From the NCBI RefSeq assembly GCF_001650715.1, contig NZ_LWQT01000131.1, forward strand, positions 1 through 64,000: 64,000 nt of DNA, given 5' to 3'. Both the position numbers and the translations under genes were made by a program. The notes under the pieces were generated by a model. The model was given only the letters and a program-made list of their open reading frames with translations. It ran no database searches and was not told where the DNA came from. The stretch is from Paramagnetospirillum marisnigri. Lineage in GTDB: Bacteria > Pseudomonadota > Alphaproteobacteria > Rhodospirillales > Magnetospirillaceae. This document shows positions 54,081 through 62,838 of this stretch, in pieces. Position 1 is the stretch's first letter; the number at the start of each line of letters is the position of its first letter.

Positions 54081-54503
54081 CTACTCGGCGGCGCGGCGCT
54101 GGGTTTCCAGCATGTCGGCCAGGGTGTAGCGATTCAGTTCGCCGAAGAAGGCGCGCAAACCGGCGGTCAGGGCATCATGGGCGATGCATTGGCCGTTCAG
54201 GCGGCACTCGTTGGTGGAATCGCAGCGCATGCAGCGGACCAGGGCGAAATCCTCCTCGGTCTCGCGGATGAAGTCGCCCAGGAAAATCTGTTCCGGCTTC
54301 CGCAGCAGCCGCACACCGCCATACTTTCCGCGCACCGTCTCCAGATAGCCGATCCGCCCGAGCTGATGAACCACCTTGGTCAGATGGTTCTTGGAGATGC
54401 CGTAGCAGTCGGCGATCTCGGTGATGGTGACCAGATCGCCATTTCTGAGCCCGACATGGACCAGAACCCGCAAAGCGTAATCGGTATGCAGCGTCAGGCG
54501 CAT
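54081..54503 (-). CDS. nsrR: Rrf2-family transcriptional regulator, NsrR-like
   Basis: A 140-residue regulator with a winged helix-turn-helix (MRLTLHTDYALRVLVHVGL, ITEIADCYGISKNHLTKVVHQL and the wing GKYGGVRL). Three cysteines at C94, C100 and C106 are spaced x5/x5 as in Fe-S ligands of NsrR, and one further cysteine is at C91. NsrR senses nitric oxide through a Fe-S cluster and represses NO-detoxification genes. Its targets are unknown here. It is divergent from the hybrid kinase with a FNR/FixK-like site between them. Confidence 0.87.
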   Translation of the reverse strand: MRLTLHTDYALRVLVHVGLRNGDLVTITEIADCYGISKNHLTKVVHQLGRIGYLETVRGKYGGVRLLRKPEQIFLGDFIRETEEDFALVRCMRCDSTNECRLNGQCIAHDALTAGLRAFFGELNRYTLADMLETQRRAAE

Positions 54504-54556
54504 GGCCACTGAGATCCGTGGATAAGTTGAATTCGGAGAACATGCTGGAGGAATGT

Positions 54557-54570
54557 TTGATTTTGGTCAA
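54557..54570. promoter_or_regulatory. FNR/FixK-type site
   Basis: TTGATTTTGGTCAA has perfect TTGA/TCAA half-sites with a 6-base spacer, and matches the longer FNR consensus TTGAT-N4-ATCAA at 9 of 10 positions. It lies between the NsrR-like gene (start 54503) and the hybrid kinase gene (start 54667), suggesting oxygen control of one or both. Confidence 0.6.
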
Positions 54571-54666
54571 GTGGTTCCCGGCGCTTCATCCCTTCCCCGA
54601 TGGATAGCCCGGGGGTACGATAAATCCGGTCTTGGCGGCGCGACGACACAGGGGAAGGACGGCCGG

Positions 54667-57600
54667 ATGGCCACGCGACATTTCATTCGTTGGATCCGGG
54701 CCTTGCCCATCGCCTGGCGCATTCCGCTGGTGGTGGTTCTGAACCTGTTCGTGGCCCTGGCGGTGGGGGGCTTGGGCTGGCATGCCGCCTCGGTGGTCAA
54801 TGCCGATCTGGATCAACTGCGCCAGGTCCAGACCCGCACCGGCGCGCTGGCCGATATCGACATTCGTGCCGGGCGGCTGCAGGGCTTGATCCGCCAATAT
54901 CTAGCAAACCCGTCCGACGACCTGCTGAAGGACGCCATGCGGCGATCCGAGGAACTGTTCGTCGCCATGGGCGACGCCACGGCCCATGAGAAGCCCCTGT
55001 CGGCCGACGCGGTCGCCATGCACGAGGCGGCGCGGCGTTTCGTGGCGGGGTTCCAGACCCTGAAGGCGATCAATGCCGATATCTCGCGGCTTTACGAGAG
55101 CCAGGTTCTGCAGGCCACCAGCGAGATGTCGGGCCTTTACGCCATCCTCAACTCCACCGCCCGGACCAGGAGCGGCGACCAGTTGGCGCCGACCCTGGTC
55201 AAGTCCCACGAAAACTTCGTCGAAACCCTGATCGCCATCAATGTGTTCTATTTCAACGGCAATCCCGCCCGTGCCGTCGATGCCCAGGCCAGCCTGGACC
55301 GCATGACCGCCACCATGCCGGTTCTGGCCCAATTGGCGGGCAACGACTTGCAACGGGACGCCCTGCAGGTGCTGGAGCAGAGAGGCCGCTCGCTGACCGG
55401 CGCCATCGATACCATGTCGCGGGCTTTCGACGAGCGTTCGCGCATTCTGGCCGATGAGGTGGACGCCAATCAGGAAGCCATGTCCGAGGCCATCGACCGC
55501 CTGATCGCCCAGGGCCGCGCCCGCGAGGACAAGCTGCAGAGCCGCTCCAAGGCGCAACTGACCCAACTGGCGGTGGCCGGCGCGCTTGCCGCCGGCCTGC
55601 TGCTGGCCTTCAGCGCCCTGGTCAGCTGGATGATCGGCCAGTCCATCCGGGCGCCGCTGCTGAGCCTGCGCGAGGCCATGGAGGCCGGGGCCGAAGGCGA
55701 CTGGACCCGCGAGGTCGAAGGGCGGGATTTGCACGATGAACTGGCGGCCATGGCCCGCACCGTCGAAGTGTTCAAGCGCAATGCGGTGGAGAAGTTACGA
55801 CTTGAACTGGAGCGCGAGGAGGCCGGGCGCCGTTCCGACGAGGCCAAGCGGAGGACCCTGCAGGACCTGCTGGCTCAGATGGAAGCCCACGAGCATCCCA
55901 TTTCCCTGACCGGGCCGGTGGCGGCGGTGGCCGAAACCGAGGCGGCGGAAATCGCCGCCGTGTTCAACCGGGTGCTGGCCAAGTTCCAGGAAGCCAGCCA
56001 GGAGCGCGATGCCGCCATCCGCGCGCTGACCGAGGCCAAGGAGGCGGCGGAAACCGCCAATCTGGCCAAGTCGTCCTTCCTGGCGGCCATGAGCCATGAA
56101 ATCCGCACCCCCATGAATGGCGTGGTCGGGCTGCTGGAACTGCTGGGACTGACCCGGCTGGACGAGGACCAACGCGACCTGATCGCCACCACCCGCGAAT
56201 CCGGTCTGGCCTTGCTGCGCATCATCGACGACGTGCTGGACTTCTCGAAGATCGAGGCCGGGCGCATGGAGTTGGAGCGCCTGCCGGTCTCGCTGGTGCA
56301 ATTGATCGACGGAGTGTTGCACCTGATCACGCCGGATGCCACCGCCAAGGGCATCACTTTGTCGGGATTTGTCGATCCCGCCCTGCCGTCGCTGGTGCTG
56401 GCCGACTCCGTCCGTCTGCGCCAGATCCTGGTCAATCTGGCGGGCAATGCGGTCAAGTTCACCCCCTCCGGGCGCGTTGCCATCCATGCCGAACAGGCGG
56501 GGCGGGGCACGGACGGCCGCATCCTGGTGCGGCTGCGGGTGGTCGATACCGGCATCGGCATTTCCCCCGCCTTGAGGGACCGGCTGTTCCAGCCCTTCGT
56601 CCAGGCCGAAACCTCCACCACCCGCCAGTTCGGTGGAACCGGGCTGGGGCTGTCCATCACCCGGCGGCTGGTGGAGTTGATGGATGGCAGTATCGGGGTG
56701 GACAGCCAGCCCGGGGTGGGCTCGTCCTTCTGGTGTGTCCTGGCGCTCGACGCCGCCGCGACGGCCGAGCTGGAGCCGGTGGTCGAGCCCGATTTCATGG
56801 GGATCCGAATCCTGGTGGCCTTGCCCGAGGCGGAGGAATTGACCGACACCGCCCAGGAGGTCGAGCGGTTGGGAGCTGCGGTGGTGCGTCTTGCCCGGTT
56901 GGCTCCGGTGGCGTCGGAACCCGCTCTCGCCCATTTCGACGTGGCGGTGGTGGACGCGGCAGAGATACTGGACACCGGGCGGGGGGCGCTGACGACGTCG
57001 CCGCTGCTGCTGGTGGGGGGCGAGACGCAAGGGCGCTTCGACCTGGAACGCCTGCCCAACTGCGTCGGATTCCTCGGACGCCCGCTGGAGCGCAATCAGG
57101 TGGTGATCGCCATTGCCTCGGCTTTGGGCGGTTCCGGCCCGGTGGCCCATTGCCGTCCGGTCTGCGCGCCGCTGCAGCCAAGCCTCGACCTCGCGTCTCC
57201 CCGCTGGGACGGTCCGCCCGTGCTGGTGGCCGAGGATCACCCGGTCAATCAGCAGGTGATTCTGCGTCAGCTCGACATGTTGGGCTATCCGGCCGAACTC
57301 GCCCCCGATGGGGCGGCGGCCCTGGCGGCCTGGCGGTCGAAGCGCTTCGCGGCGGTGCTGACCGACTGCCATATGCCGGTCATGGATGGTTTCCAGTTGA
57401 CCGAGGCCATCCGCGCCGAGGAAGCCCTGGCGGGGGCTCCCCGCATTCCCATCATCGCCCTGACCGCCAACGCCCTGTCGGGAGAATCCGAGCGCTGCCT
57501 GGAGGCCGGGATGGATCGCTATCTGGCCAAGCCGGTGGACCTGATCCGGCTGCGGGACGCCCTGGACGCGGTGCTGCGAATCGACCCGAAAATCATATAG
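54667..57600 (+). CDS. Hybrid sensor histidine kinase
   Basis: A 977-residue two-transmembrane kinase: first membrane segment about 19-40, a helical extracytoplasmic sensor (about 41-298), a second segment about 300-322, HAMP (about 323-380), HisKA with phosphorylated H477 in AAMSHEIRTPMNG, HATPase with the usual N, G1 and G2 boxes, a pseudo-receiver-like region (about 710-830) and a full receiver (about 855-970) with acceptor D900 in LTDCHMPVMDG. ATG 54667 follows GGGGAAGGA. The FNR/FixK site upstream suggests oxygen-dependent expression. No cognate HPt or regulator lies beside it. Confidence 0.93.
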   Translation: MATRHFIRWIRALPIAWRIPLVVVLNLFVALAVGGLGWHAASVVNADLDQLRQVQTRTGALADIDIRAGRLQGLIRQYLANPSDDLLKDAMRRSEELFVAMGDATAHEKPLSADAVAMHEAARRFVAGFQTLKAINADISRLYESQVLQATSEMSGLYAILNSTARTRSGDQLAPTLVKSHENFVETLIAINVFYFNGNPARAVDAQASLDRMTATMPVLAQLAGNDLQRDALQVLEQRGRSLTGAIDTMSRAFDERSRILADEVDANQEAMSEAIDRLIAQGRAREDKLQSRSKAQLTQLAVAGALAAGLLLAFSALVSWMIGQSIRAPLLSLREAMEAGAEGDWTREVEGRDLHDELAAMARTVEVFKRNAVEKLRLELEREEAGRRSDEAKRRTLQDLLAQMEAHEHPISLTGPVAAVAETEAAEIAAVFNRVLAKFQEASQERDAAIRALTEAKEAAETANLAKSSFLAAMSHEIRTPMNGVVGLLELLGLTRLDEDQRDLIATTRESGLALLRIIDDVLDFSKIEAGRMELERLPVSLVQLIDGVLHLITPDATAKGITLSGFVDPALPSLVLADSVRLRQILVNLAGNAVKFTPSGRVAIHAEQAGRGTDGRILVRLRVVDTGIGISPALRDRLFQPFVQAETSTTRQFGGTGLGLSITRRLVELMDGSIGVDSQPGVGSSFWCVLALDAAATAELEPVVEPDFMGIRILVALPEAEELTDTAQEVERLGAAVVRLARLAPVASEPALAHFDVAVVDAAEILDTGRGALTTSPLLLVGGETQGRFDLERLPNCVGFLGRPLERNQVVIAIASALGGSGPVAHCRPVCAPLQPSLDLASPRWDGPPVLVAEDHPVNQQVILRQLDMLGYPAELAPDGAAALAAWRSKRFAAVLTDCHMPVMDGFQLTEAIRAEEALAGAPRIPIIALTANALSGESERCLEAGMDRYLAKPVDLIRLRDALDAVLRIDPKII

Positions 57601-57680
57601 CCCAACAAGTTGTCATGTTTCGTTGATTGTCTGCTTTGTGATCTCCCGCTAGATTTATAGTAAATTTGGGATCATTAGGC

Positions 57681-58760
57681 ATGCCGCGCGACGACACCGT
57701 CGTTAAGAAGGGAAGTCTGCGCCGGACCGATTCGGTTCCGGGGCATGGCGATGCCGTGCGGGTCATCAACGAGACTCTCAAGGGGCCGGTGGCGAGTATC
57801 TTCCGCTCGCTGGTGCCTGCCTTCGGCGATATCCGGGGCGAGGATTTCTACGACACCGTCATGGACAGTTCGGAACTGCTCCACGGCTGCATCCTGATCT
57901 TCCGCCGCCATCGCGACCAGTTCCGCACCCTGTTGGTGGACGAGCGCGGGCGGCCGGTCAATGACGATTTCGTCAAGCTGCGTTGTGGCCGGTCGGTGCA
58001 TGACATCATCGCCATGATCGTGCGGACCCATGCCAAGCGGCATTTCCGGACCACCCTGGGCGGCGACCCCAACGATGTGGGTTCCCGCGCGGGCAGGATG
58101 TACCAGGCCATGAATGAATACCTGATCCATGAATGGCAGGTTCCCCTGGTGCCGCACTACGCCCCCATGCCCATTCACAAAGTGGTCGAGATGGGGCCGC
58201 GCCTGCTGGATATCCGCGAATCGGAACTATTGGACGCCATCACCGCCGCCGCCGGTCCGCCGCCGCCGGTCATGCGGGGGCTGCCCTCGACGCCGCCGCC
58301 GCTGCCGCCGCGATTCGAAGTGACGGCCCCGCCCCAGTCCAACACCGTGGTGGCACGGCGGGGTGGCAGCTTCATGCCGGTGGCCGCCGCCCAGCCGTTC
58401 TCGGGAACGCCGCAGGAGGAATTCTGGTGGGAAGCCCTTCAGGACAGAGGGGCGGCCAGCGTGCTGGGGGCCCGCAGCGGCCACGAGATGCGCGAACTGG
58501 TGGCGGCCCTGGCCGGGGTCAATGACGCCGTGCGCTCGGAACTGTTCGCCGGGCTGTCGCTGTCCACGGTGCAGGCGGCGGTGTGCCTGGCCACCGCCTT
58601 CAAGGTCATGGGCCGCAATGCCTTTGGCCAGGTCTTCGGCCTGCCCGGCAAGCCCGCCATGGTCACCACCATCGCCCAGCGCCTCAGACAGCGCAATGTG
58701 GGCTCGCGCACCGAGCTGAAGGCTCTGGCCGCGCTGACGGAAGGCGCCGTCCGGCTCTGA
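57681..58760 (+). CDS. Unrecognised protein with proline-rich linker
   Basis: A 359-residue protein I cannot place in a family. The N-terminal half (about 20-190) is a folded-looking domain (VINETLKGPVASIFRSLVPAFGDIRG, RVNDDFVKL-type VDERGRPVNDDFVKLRCGRS); a proline-rich linker (about 195-225) with runs of PPPP separates it from a helical C-terminal half (HEMRELVAALAGVNDAVRSELFAGL and later TTIAQRLRQRNVGSRTELKALAALT). It follows the hybrid kinase by 80 bp and may be regulated with it. The ATG at 57681 is preferred; a TTG five codons earlier is possible. Confidence 0.65.
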   Translation: MPRDDTVVKKGSLRRTDSVPGHGDAVRVINETLKGPVASIFRSLVPAFGDIRGEDFYDTVMDSSELLHGCILIFRRHRDQFRTLLVDERGRPVNDDFVKLRCGRSVHDIIAMIVRTHAKRHFRTTLGGDPNDVGSRAGRMYQAMNEYLIHEWQVPLVPHYAPMPIHKVVEMGPRLLDIRESELLDAITAAAGPPPPVMRGLPSTPPPLPPRFEVTAPPQSNTVVARRGGSFMPVAAAQPFSGTPQEEFWWEALQDRGAASVLGARSGHEMRELVAALAGVNDAVRSELFAGLSLSTVQAAVCLATAFKVMGRNAFGQVFGLPGKPAMVTTIAQRLRQRNVGSRTELKALAALTEGAVRL

Positions 58761-58766
58761 TCTTTC

Positions 58767-58799
58767 CCCTCCCCCACCAATCCGTGGTGGGGGAGGGGA
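58767..58799. repeat. GC palindrome between convergent genes
   Basis: CCCCTCCCCCACCA (58767-58780) and TGGTGGGGGAGGGG (58786-58799) form a perfect 14-bp stem with a 5-base loop. It lies between the unrecognised protein and the crotonase gene, and shares the TCCCCC/GGGGGA core with the palindromes at 5.2 and 13.25 kb. Confidence 0.8.
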
Positions 58800-58805
58800 C
58801 ATACC

Positions 58806-59585
58806 CTATTCCGCCGTGAACACCGGCTTACGCTTGGCGCGGAACGCCGCCAGCCCCTCGGCATAGTCCTTGGTGGCCAGGAAGTCGTAGCACTCGTCCA
58901 GTTCGGCGTCGCTGATGGGCCGGGGGTCGTCCAGGCGGGAGATGAACGCCTTGTGCCAGCGATTGGCCAGCGGCGCCCCCTGGGCGATGCGCTTGGCGGT
59001 GGCGCTGATTTCCGCCTCCATGGCCTCGTCCTCCACCACCCGGTTGACCAGGCCCTTGGCGCAGGCCTCGGCGGCGTCGAATACCCGGCCTTCCAGCAGG
59101 ATTTCCAGCGCCACCGCCGTTCCTACCACCCGGCGGATGGCGGCCAGTTCGGGATAGGCCATCACCACCGAGATCTTGTTGATGGGCACGCCGAACTTGC
59201 CCGATTTGGCCGAGATGCGCAGGTCGCAGCAGCAGGCCAGTTCCAGGGCGCCGCCGACGCAGGGGCCGTAGATGGCGGCCACCACCGGCTGGGGACAGGC
59301 GCGGACCGCGTCCAGGGCCTTGCGCATGACCAGGTCATAGGCCTTGGCCTGCTCGGCATTGGCGCGGTGGGTGTCGAATTCCTCGATATCGGCGCCAGGG
59401 GCAAAGGCCTTGTCGCCCGCGCCGCGCAGCACCGCCACATGGATGCTCTTGTCGGCGGCGATGGCGGCAAAGGCCTCGGCCAGACCCCGCCACATGGGCA
59501 GGTTCAAGGCATTCATGCGCTCGGGGCGGTTCAGCGTCACGGTGGCGATGGCGCCCTCGCGGGAGAACTCGATCACATCGGACAT
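58806..59585 (-). CDS. Crotonase-family acyl-CoA enzyme
   Basis: A 259-residue member of the enoyl-CoA hydratase/isomerase family. The two oxyanion-hole regions are present: FAPGADIEEF at about 61-70 and GPCVGGALELA at about 107-117. Of the two catalytic glutamates of mitochondrial crotonase, the second position is kept (E161), while the first is replaced by I135 (by-eye alignment). It may therefore not be a standard hydratase. The ATG at 59585 follows AAGGA. Divergent from pyrE. Confidence 0.85.
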   Translation of the reverse strand: MSDVIEFSREGAIATVTLNRPERMNALNLPMWRGLAEAFAAIAADKSIHVAVLRGAGDKAFAPGADIEEFDTHRANAEQAKAYDLVMRKALDAVRACPQPVVAAIYGPCVGGALELACCCDLRISAKSGKFGVPINKISVVMAYPELAAIRRVVGTAVALEILLEGRVFDAAEACAKGLVNRVVEDEAMEAEISATAKRIAQGAPLANRWHKAFISRLDDPRPISDAELDECYDFLATKDYAEGLAAFRAKRKPVFTAE

Positions 59586-59668
59586 GGGCGTTCCTTGTTC
59601 TGTCATCTTGCGGGAAATCGCGATTGTGCCTATACCCCCCTTAACCGGCAAGGCAAGAGGGCATCCCC

Positions 59669-60361
59669 ATGGCAACCACCGTATCGCGTTCCCCCGAGCA
59701 GAAGCAGGCGGCCCTGACCACGGCCCGCATCCTGCTTGAAATCAAGGCGGTCAATTTCCGCCCCGAGGAGCCCTATATCCTGACCTCCGGCTGGGCCAGC
59801 CCGGTCTATGTGGACTGCCGCAAGGTGATCTCCTTTCCCCGGGCGCGGGCCAAGATCAGCGAGTTGATGGCCAACGCCATCCTGCGCGAGGTCGGCTACG
59901 AATCCTCCGACGCCATAGCGGGCGGCGAGACGGCGGGCATTCCCTATGCCGCCTGGGTCTCCGACCGGCTGGCCCTGCCCATGCTCTACATCCGCAAGAA
60001 GCCCAAGGGCTTCGGCCGCAACGCCCAGATCGAGGGCGATTTCAAGGACGGCGACCGGGTGGTGCTGGTGGAGGATCTGGCCTCCGACGGCGCCTCCAAG
60101 GTCAATTTCGTCAACGCGCTCCGCTCGGCCGGGGCCAAGGTCGACCATTCCTTCGTGGTGTTCTTCTACGGCGTCTTCCCCGGCGCCCTGAAGAGCCTGG
60201 AGGAGATCGGCGTCGACCTGGGCTATCTGTGCAACTGGTGGGATGTGCTGGAAGTGGTCGAGGAGGAAGGCCAGTTCGACCGCCGCGCCATCGAGGAAGT
60301 GCGTTCCTTCCTGCACGATCCGGTGCAGTGGTCGGCGCTGCACGGCGGTCGCAAGGAATAG
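59669..60361 (+). CDS. pyrE: Orotate phosphoribosyltransferase
   Basis: PyrE makes orotidine 5'-monophosphate from orotate and PRPP in pyrimidine synthesis. The 230-residue protein has the family signatures [25 protein letters not shown] and the PRPP motif [14 protein letters not shown]. Its end adjoins the convergent SemiSWEET gene with no gap. The ATG at 59669 follows AGAGG. Confidence 0.96.
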   Translation: MATTVSRSPEQKQAALTTARILLEIKAVNFRPEEPYILTSGWASPVYVDCRKVISFPRARAKISELMANAILREVGYESSDAIAGGETAGIPYAAWVSDRLALPMLYIRKKPKGFGRNAQIEGDFKDGDRVVLVEDLASDGASKVNFVNALRSAGAKVDHSFVVFFYGVFPGALKSLEEIGVDLGYLCNWWDVLEVVEEEGQFDRRAIEEVRSFLHDPVQWSALHGGRKE

Positions 60362-60634
60362 CTATTCCCGGCTCATATTCCTGATCTTGACCACCAGGAT
60401 CGTCCCCGCCAGAGCCAGGGTGGGGACATTGGTGATGACCATGGGCCAGGCCTGGATCAGCACGCCATAGACCGTCCATAGCGCCACCCCGGTGCAGAAG
60501 GTCAGCCACATGGTCAGCGAAATGTCGCGGGTCTGGCCGGACTTCAGGGTCTTGACCACCTGGGGCACGAAGGAAATGGTGGTCAGCAGCCCGGCGACGG
60601 ACCCAAGCAGTTCAACGGCGGAAGGCCAGGGCAA
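60362..60634 (-). CDS. SemiSWEET-family transporter
   Basis: A 90-residue triple-helix-bundle protein with the PQ motif (TTISFVPQVVKTLKSG) of SemiSWEET and PQ-loop proteins, and the third helix LAGTILVVKIRNMSRE. Dimers act as small sugar transporters. The length is typical. Substrate unknown. The ATG at 60634 gives helix one intact. Confidence 0.9.
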   Translation of the reverse strand: MPWPSAVELLGSVAGLLTTISFVPQVVKTLKSGQTRDISLTMWLTFCTGVALWTVYGVLIQAWPMVITNVPTLALAGTILVVKIRNMSRE

Positions 60635-60778
60635 CGGGGCTGCTCCTTGACGTGGGGGTATGCCCGCTCTTAGGCGCTTAGGTGGTCGGCGTCAACAAGC
60701 GGGTTTGCCAAGGGGCGCGTCAGGGACTATCTTACGGCGCGGGTGCCGCTTCGGCCGAACCCCACGGGAGATTCTTAC

Positions 60779-61462
60779 TTGAATACCAAGCCAGACGATG
60801 CCGCGACCGAACTCCTGATCAAGGAGGTGGATGAAGACCTGCGGCAAGAGCAGATGCAGAAGCTGTGGCAACGCTACGGCAGCCTTTTCACCGGCGGCGC
60901 CGTCGCCGTGGTGCTGGCGGTCGCCGCCTGGCAGGGCTGGAACAGCTGGGACCTCAAGCAGCGTCAGGCGTCTTCACTGCGATATGCCGAGGCGATCAAT
61001 CTGATCGAGCAGGGCCGCAAGGACGAAGCCGCCGAGTCCCTGGCCCAGATTAAGCTCGACGGTACCAAGGGATATCGGATTCTGGCCGAACTGCGTATCG
61101 CCGATCTCAAGCAGCAGCAGGGCGATCTGGCTGGTGCCGCCGCGCTGTATCAGCGGCTGGCCGCTGATAGCTCCGTGGACAAGTCCTATCGGGACATGGC
61201 CACCATCCGCGCCGCCTATCTGACCGTCGATACCGCCGATGCCGCCGTCCTGGACAAGAGCCTGGAGCCGCTGGCGGTCGAGTCCAGCGCCTGGCGCCAT
61301 TCCGCCCGCGAGATTCAGGCCCTGGCCGCGCTGCGGCGCGGCGACGATGCCCGGGCCGTCGACCTGTTCGCCAAGATTGCCGAGGATGCCGCCGCGCCGC
61401 AGGGGTTGCGGGCGCGCGCGGCCGAGATGCTGGCGGCCGCGGGCCGCCCCGCCAGGAGCTGA
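60779..61462 (+). CDS. YfgM-like tetratricopeptide protein
   Basis: A 227-residue protein with a cytoplasmic N-terminus, one membrane segment (about 40-59) and a periplasmic TPR-like helical domain, the plan of E. coli YfgM, an ancillary SecYEG/PpiD partner. Its position directly upstream of bamB and der agrees with this. The TTG at 60779 follows GGGAG; a GTG at 60743 is an alternative. It should help hand exported proteins to periplasmic chaperones. Confidence 0.8.
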   Translation: MNTKPDDAATELLIKEVDEDLRQEQMQKLWQRYGSLFTGGAVAVVLAVAAWQGWNSWDLKQRQASSLRYAEAINLIEQGRKDEAAESLAQIKLDGTKGYRILAELRIADLKQQQGDLAGAAALYQRLAADSSVDKSYRDMATIRAAYLTVDTADAAVLDKSLEPLAVESSAWRHSAREIQALAALRRGDDARAVDLFAKIAEDAAAPQGLRARAAEMLAAAGRPARS

Positions 61463-61468
61463 ACACCT

Positions 61469-62803
61469 ATGGGGATGTGCGTCATGCCGCGCCGGTTGGC
61501 AGGGGTCCTGATCGTCGTGATGTCGTTGGCCGGCTGCGGTGACGCCTGGTTGGGCGAGAACAAGGCGCCGCCGCTTCCCGGCAAGCGCATCTCGATCCTG
61601 GCCCAGGACCATGTGGTGGAGCCAGACATCGCCGGCCCCGCGCCCGAGATCGTGCTACCGCCGCCCGAGGATAACGAAGACTGGCCCCAGGCGGGCGGCT
61701 ATTCCAATCACGCCATGCACCATATGCTGGTGAACGACAACCTGAAGCGGGTCTGGACCGGCAATGCCGGCATCGGGTCGGATTCGCGACGCAAGCTGCT
61801 GGCCCAGCCCATCGTCGCCGAGGGCATGGTCTTCACCGTGGACGCGGGGTCCGAGGTCACCGCCTTCGACGCCAAGACCGGCAAGCGCATCTGGATTCGC
61901 GACGTCACTCCCAACCGCGACCCCAATGTCTATACCAGCGGCGGTCTCGCCTATGACGAGGGCATGGTTTATGTCGCCACCGGCTTCGCCCAGGTGGTGG
62001 CGGTGGACGTCAAGACCAGCGAGGTGGTGTGGCGCCAGAACGTCTCCGGACCGGTGCGCGGCGCGCCGACGGTGCGCGGCGGTCGCATTTTCGTGGTGAC
62101 GGTGGACAACCAGACCCATGCCCTGGCGGCCGAGGACGGCTCGCCGCTGTGGACCCATTCCGGCATTTCCGAGGCTACCGGCCTGCTGGCGGGCAACAGC
62201 CCGGCGGTGGATGGCAATACAGTGGTGGTGGCCTATACGTCGGGCGAGCTGTTCGCCCTGAAGATCGAAACCGGCGGCGTCATCTGGCAGGATTCGCTGA
62301 TCACCGTGCGCCGGACCGAGAATGTGGGCGCCTTGATGGATATCCGTGGCCGCCCCGCCATCGACCGTGGCCGGGTCTATGCCATCGGCAATGGCGACCT
62401 GATGGTCTGCGTCGATCTGCGCACCGGTCGTCGGTTGTGGGAAAAGGAAATCGGTGGCGTCCAAAGCCCTTGGATTGCGGGCGACTACATTTTCGTGGTC
62501 ACCAATGGCAACGAGGTGGTGGCGCTGGAGGCCAAGACCGGCCGCATCCTGTGGGTCACCCAGATGCAGAGCTGGGAAAAACCCACGGAAAAGGAGGGCC
62601 GCATCATGTGGTCCGGCCCCATCCTGGCCTCCGACCGGCTGATCCTCGGCAGTTCCACCGGCAAGCTGGTGGCGCTGTCGCCCTATACCGGCGAGATGCT
62701 GGGCTGGGACAAGTCGCCCGACGGCGTCAGCATTGCACCCGTGGTGGCGGGCGGCAGCCTGTATTTCCTCACCGACGACGCCGATCTGGTCGCTTTCCGT
62801 TAA
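61469..62803 (+). CDS. bamB: Outer membrane assembly factor BamB
   Basis: BamB is a lipoprotein of the BAM complex that inserts beta-barrel proteins into the outer membrane. The 444-residue protein has a lipobox LAGC (acylated C23) and a beta propeller of PQQ-like blades: several [13 protein letters not shown]-type and [11 protein letters not shown]-type repeats. The ATG at 61469 lies nine bases after AGGAG. It sits between the YfgM-like gene and der, the conserved order in proteobacteria. Confidence 0.95.
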   Translation: MGMCVMPRRLAGVLIVVMSLAGCGDAWLGENKAPPLPGKRISILAQDHVVEPDIAGPAPEIVLPPPEDNEDWPQAGGYSNHAMHHMLVNDNLKRVWTGNAGIGSDSRRKLLAQPIVAEGMVFTVDAGSEVTAFDAKTGKRIWIRDVTPNRDPNVYTSGGLAYDEGMVYVATGFAQVVAVDVKTSEVVWRQNVSGPVRGAPTVRGGRIFVVTVDNQTHALAAEDGSPLWTHSGISEATGLLAGNSPAVDGNTVVVAYTSGELFALKIETGGVIWQDSLITVRRTENVGALMDIRGRPAIDRGRVYAIGNGDLMVCVDLRTGRRLWEKEIGGVQSPWIAGDYIFVVTNGNEVVALEAKTGRILWVTQMQSWEKPTEKEGRIMWSGPILASDRLILGSSTGKLVALSPYTGEMLGWDKSPDGVSIAPVVAGGSLYFLTDDADLVAFR

Positions 62804-62838
62804 ACCTCTCCTTTGTCGGGGGGGATGCAAGGTTCCTT

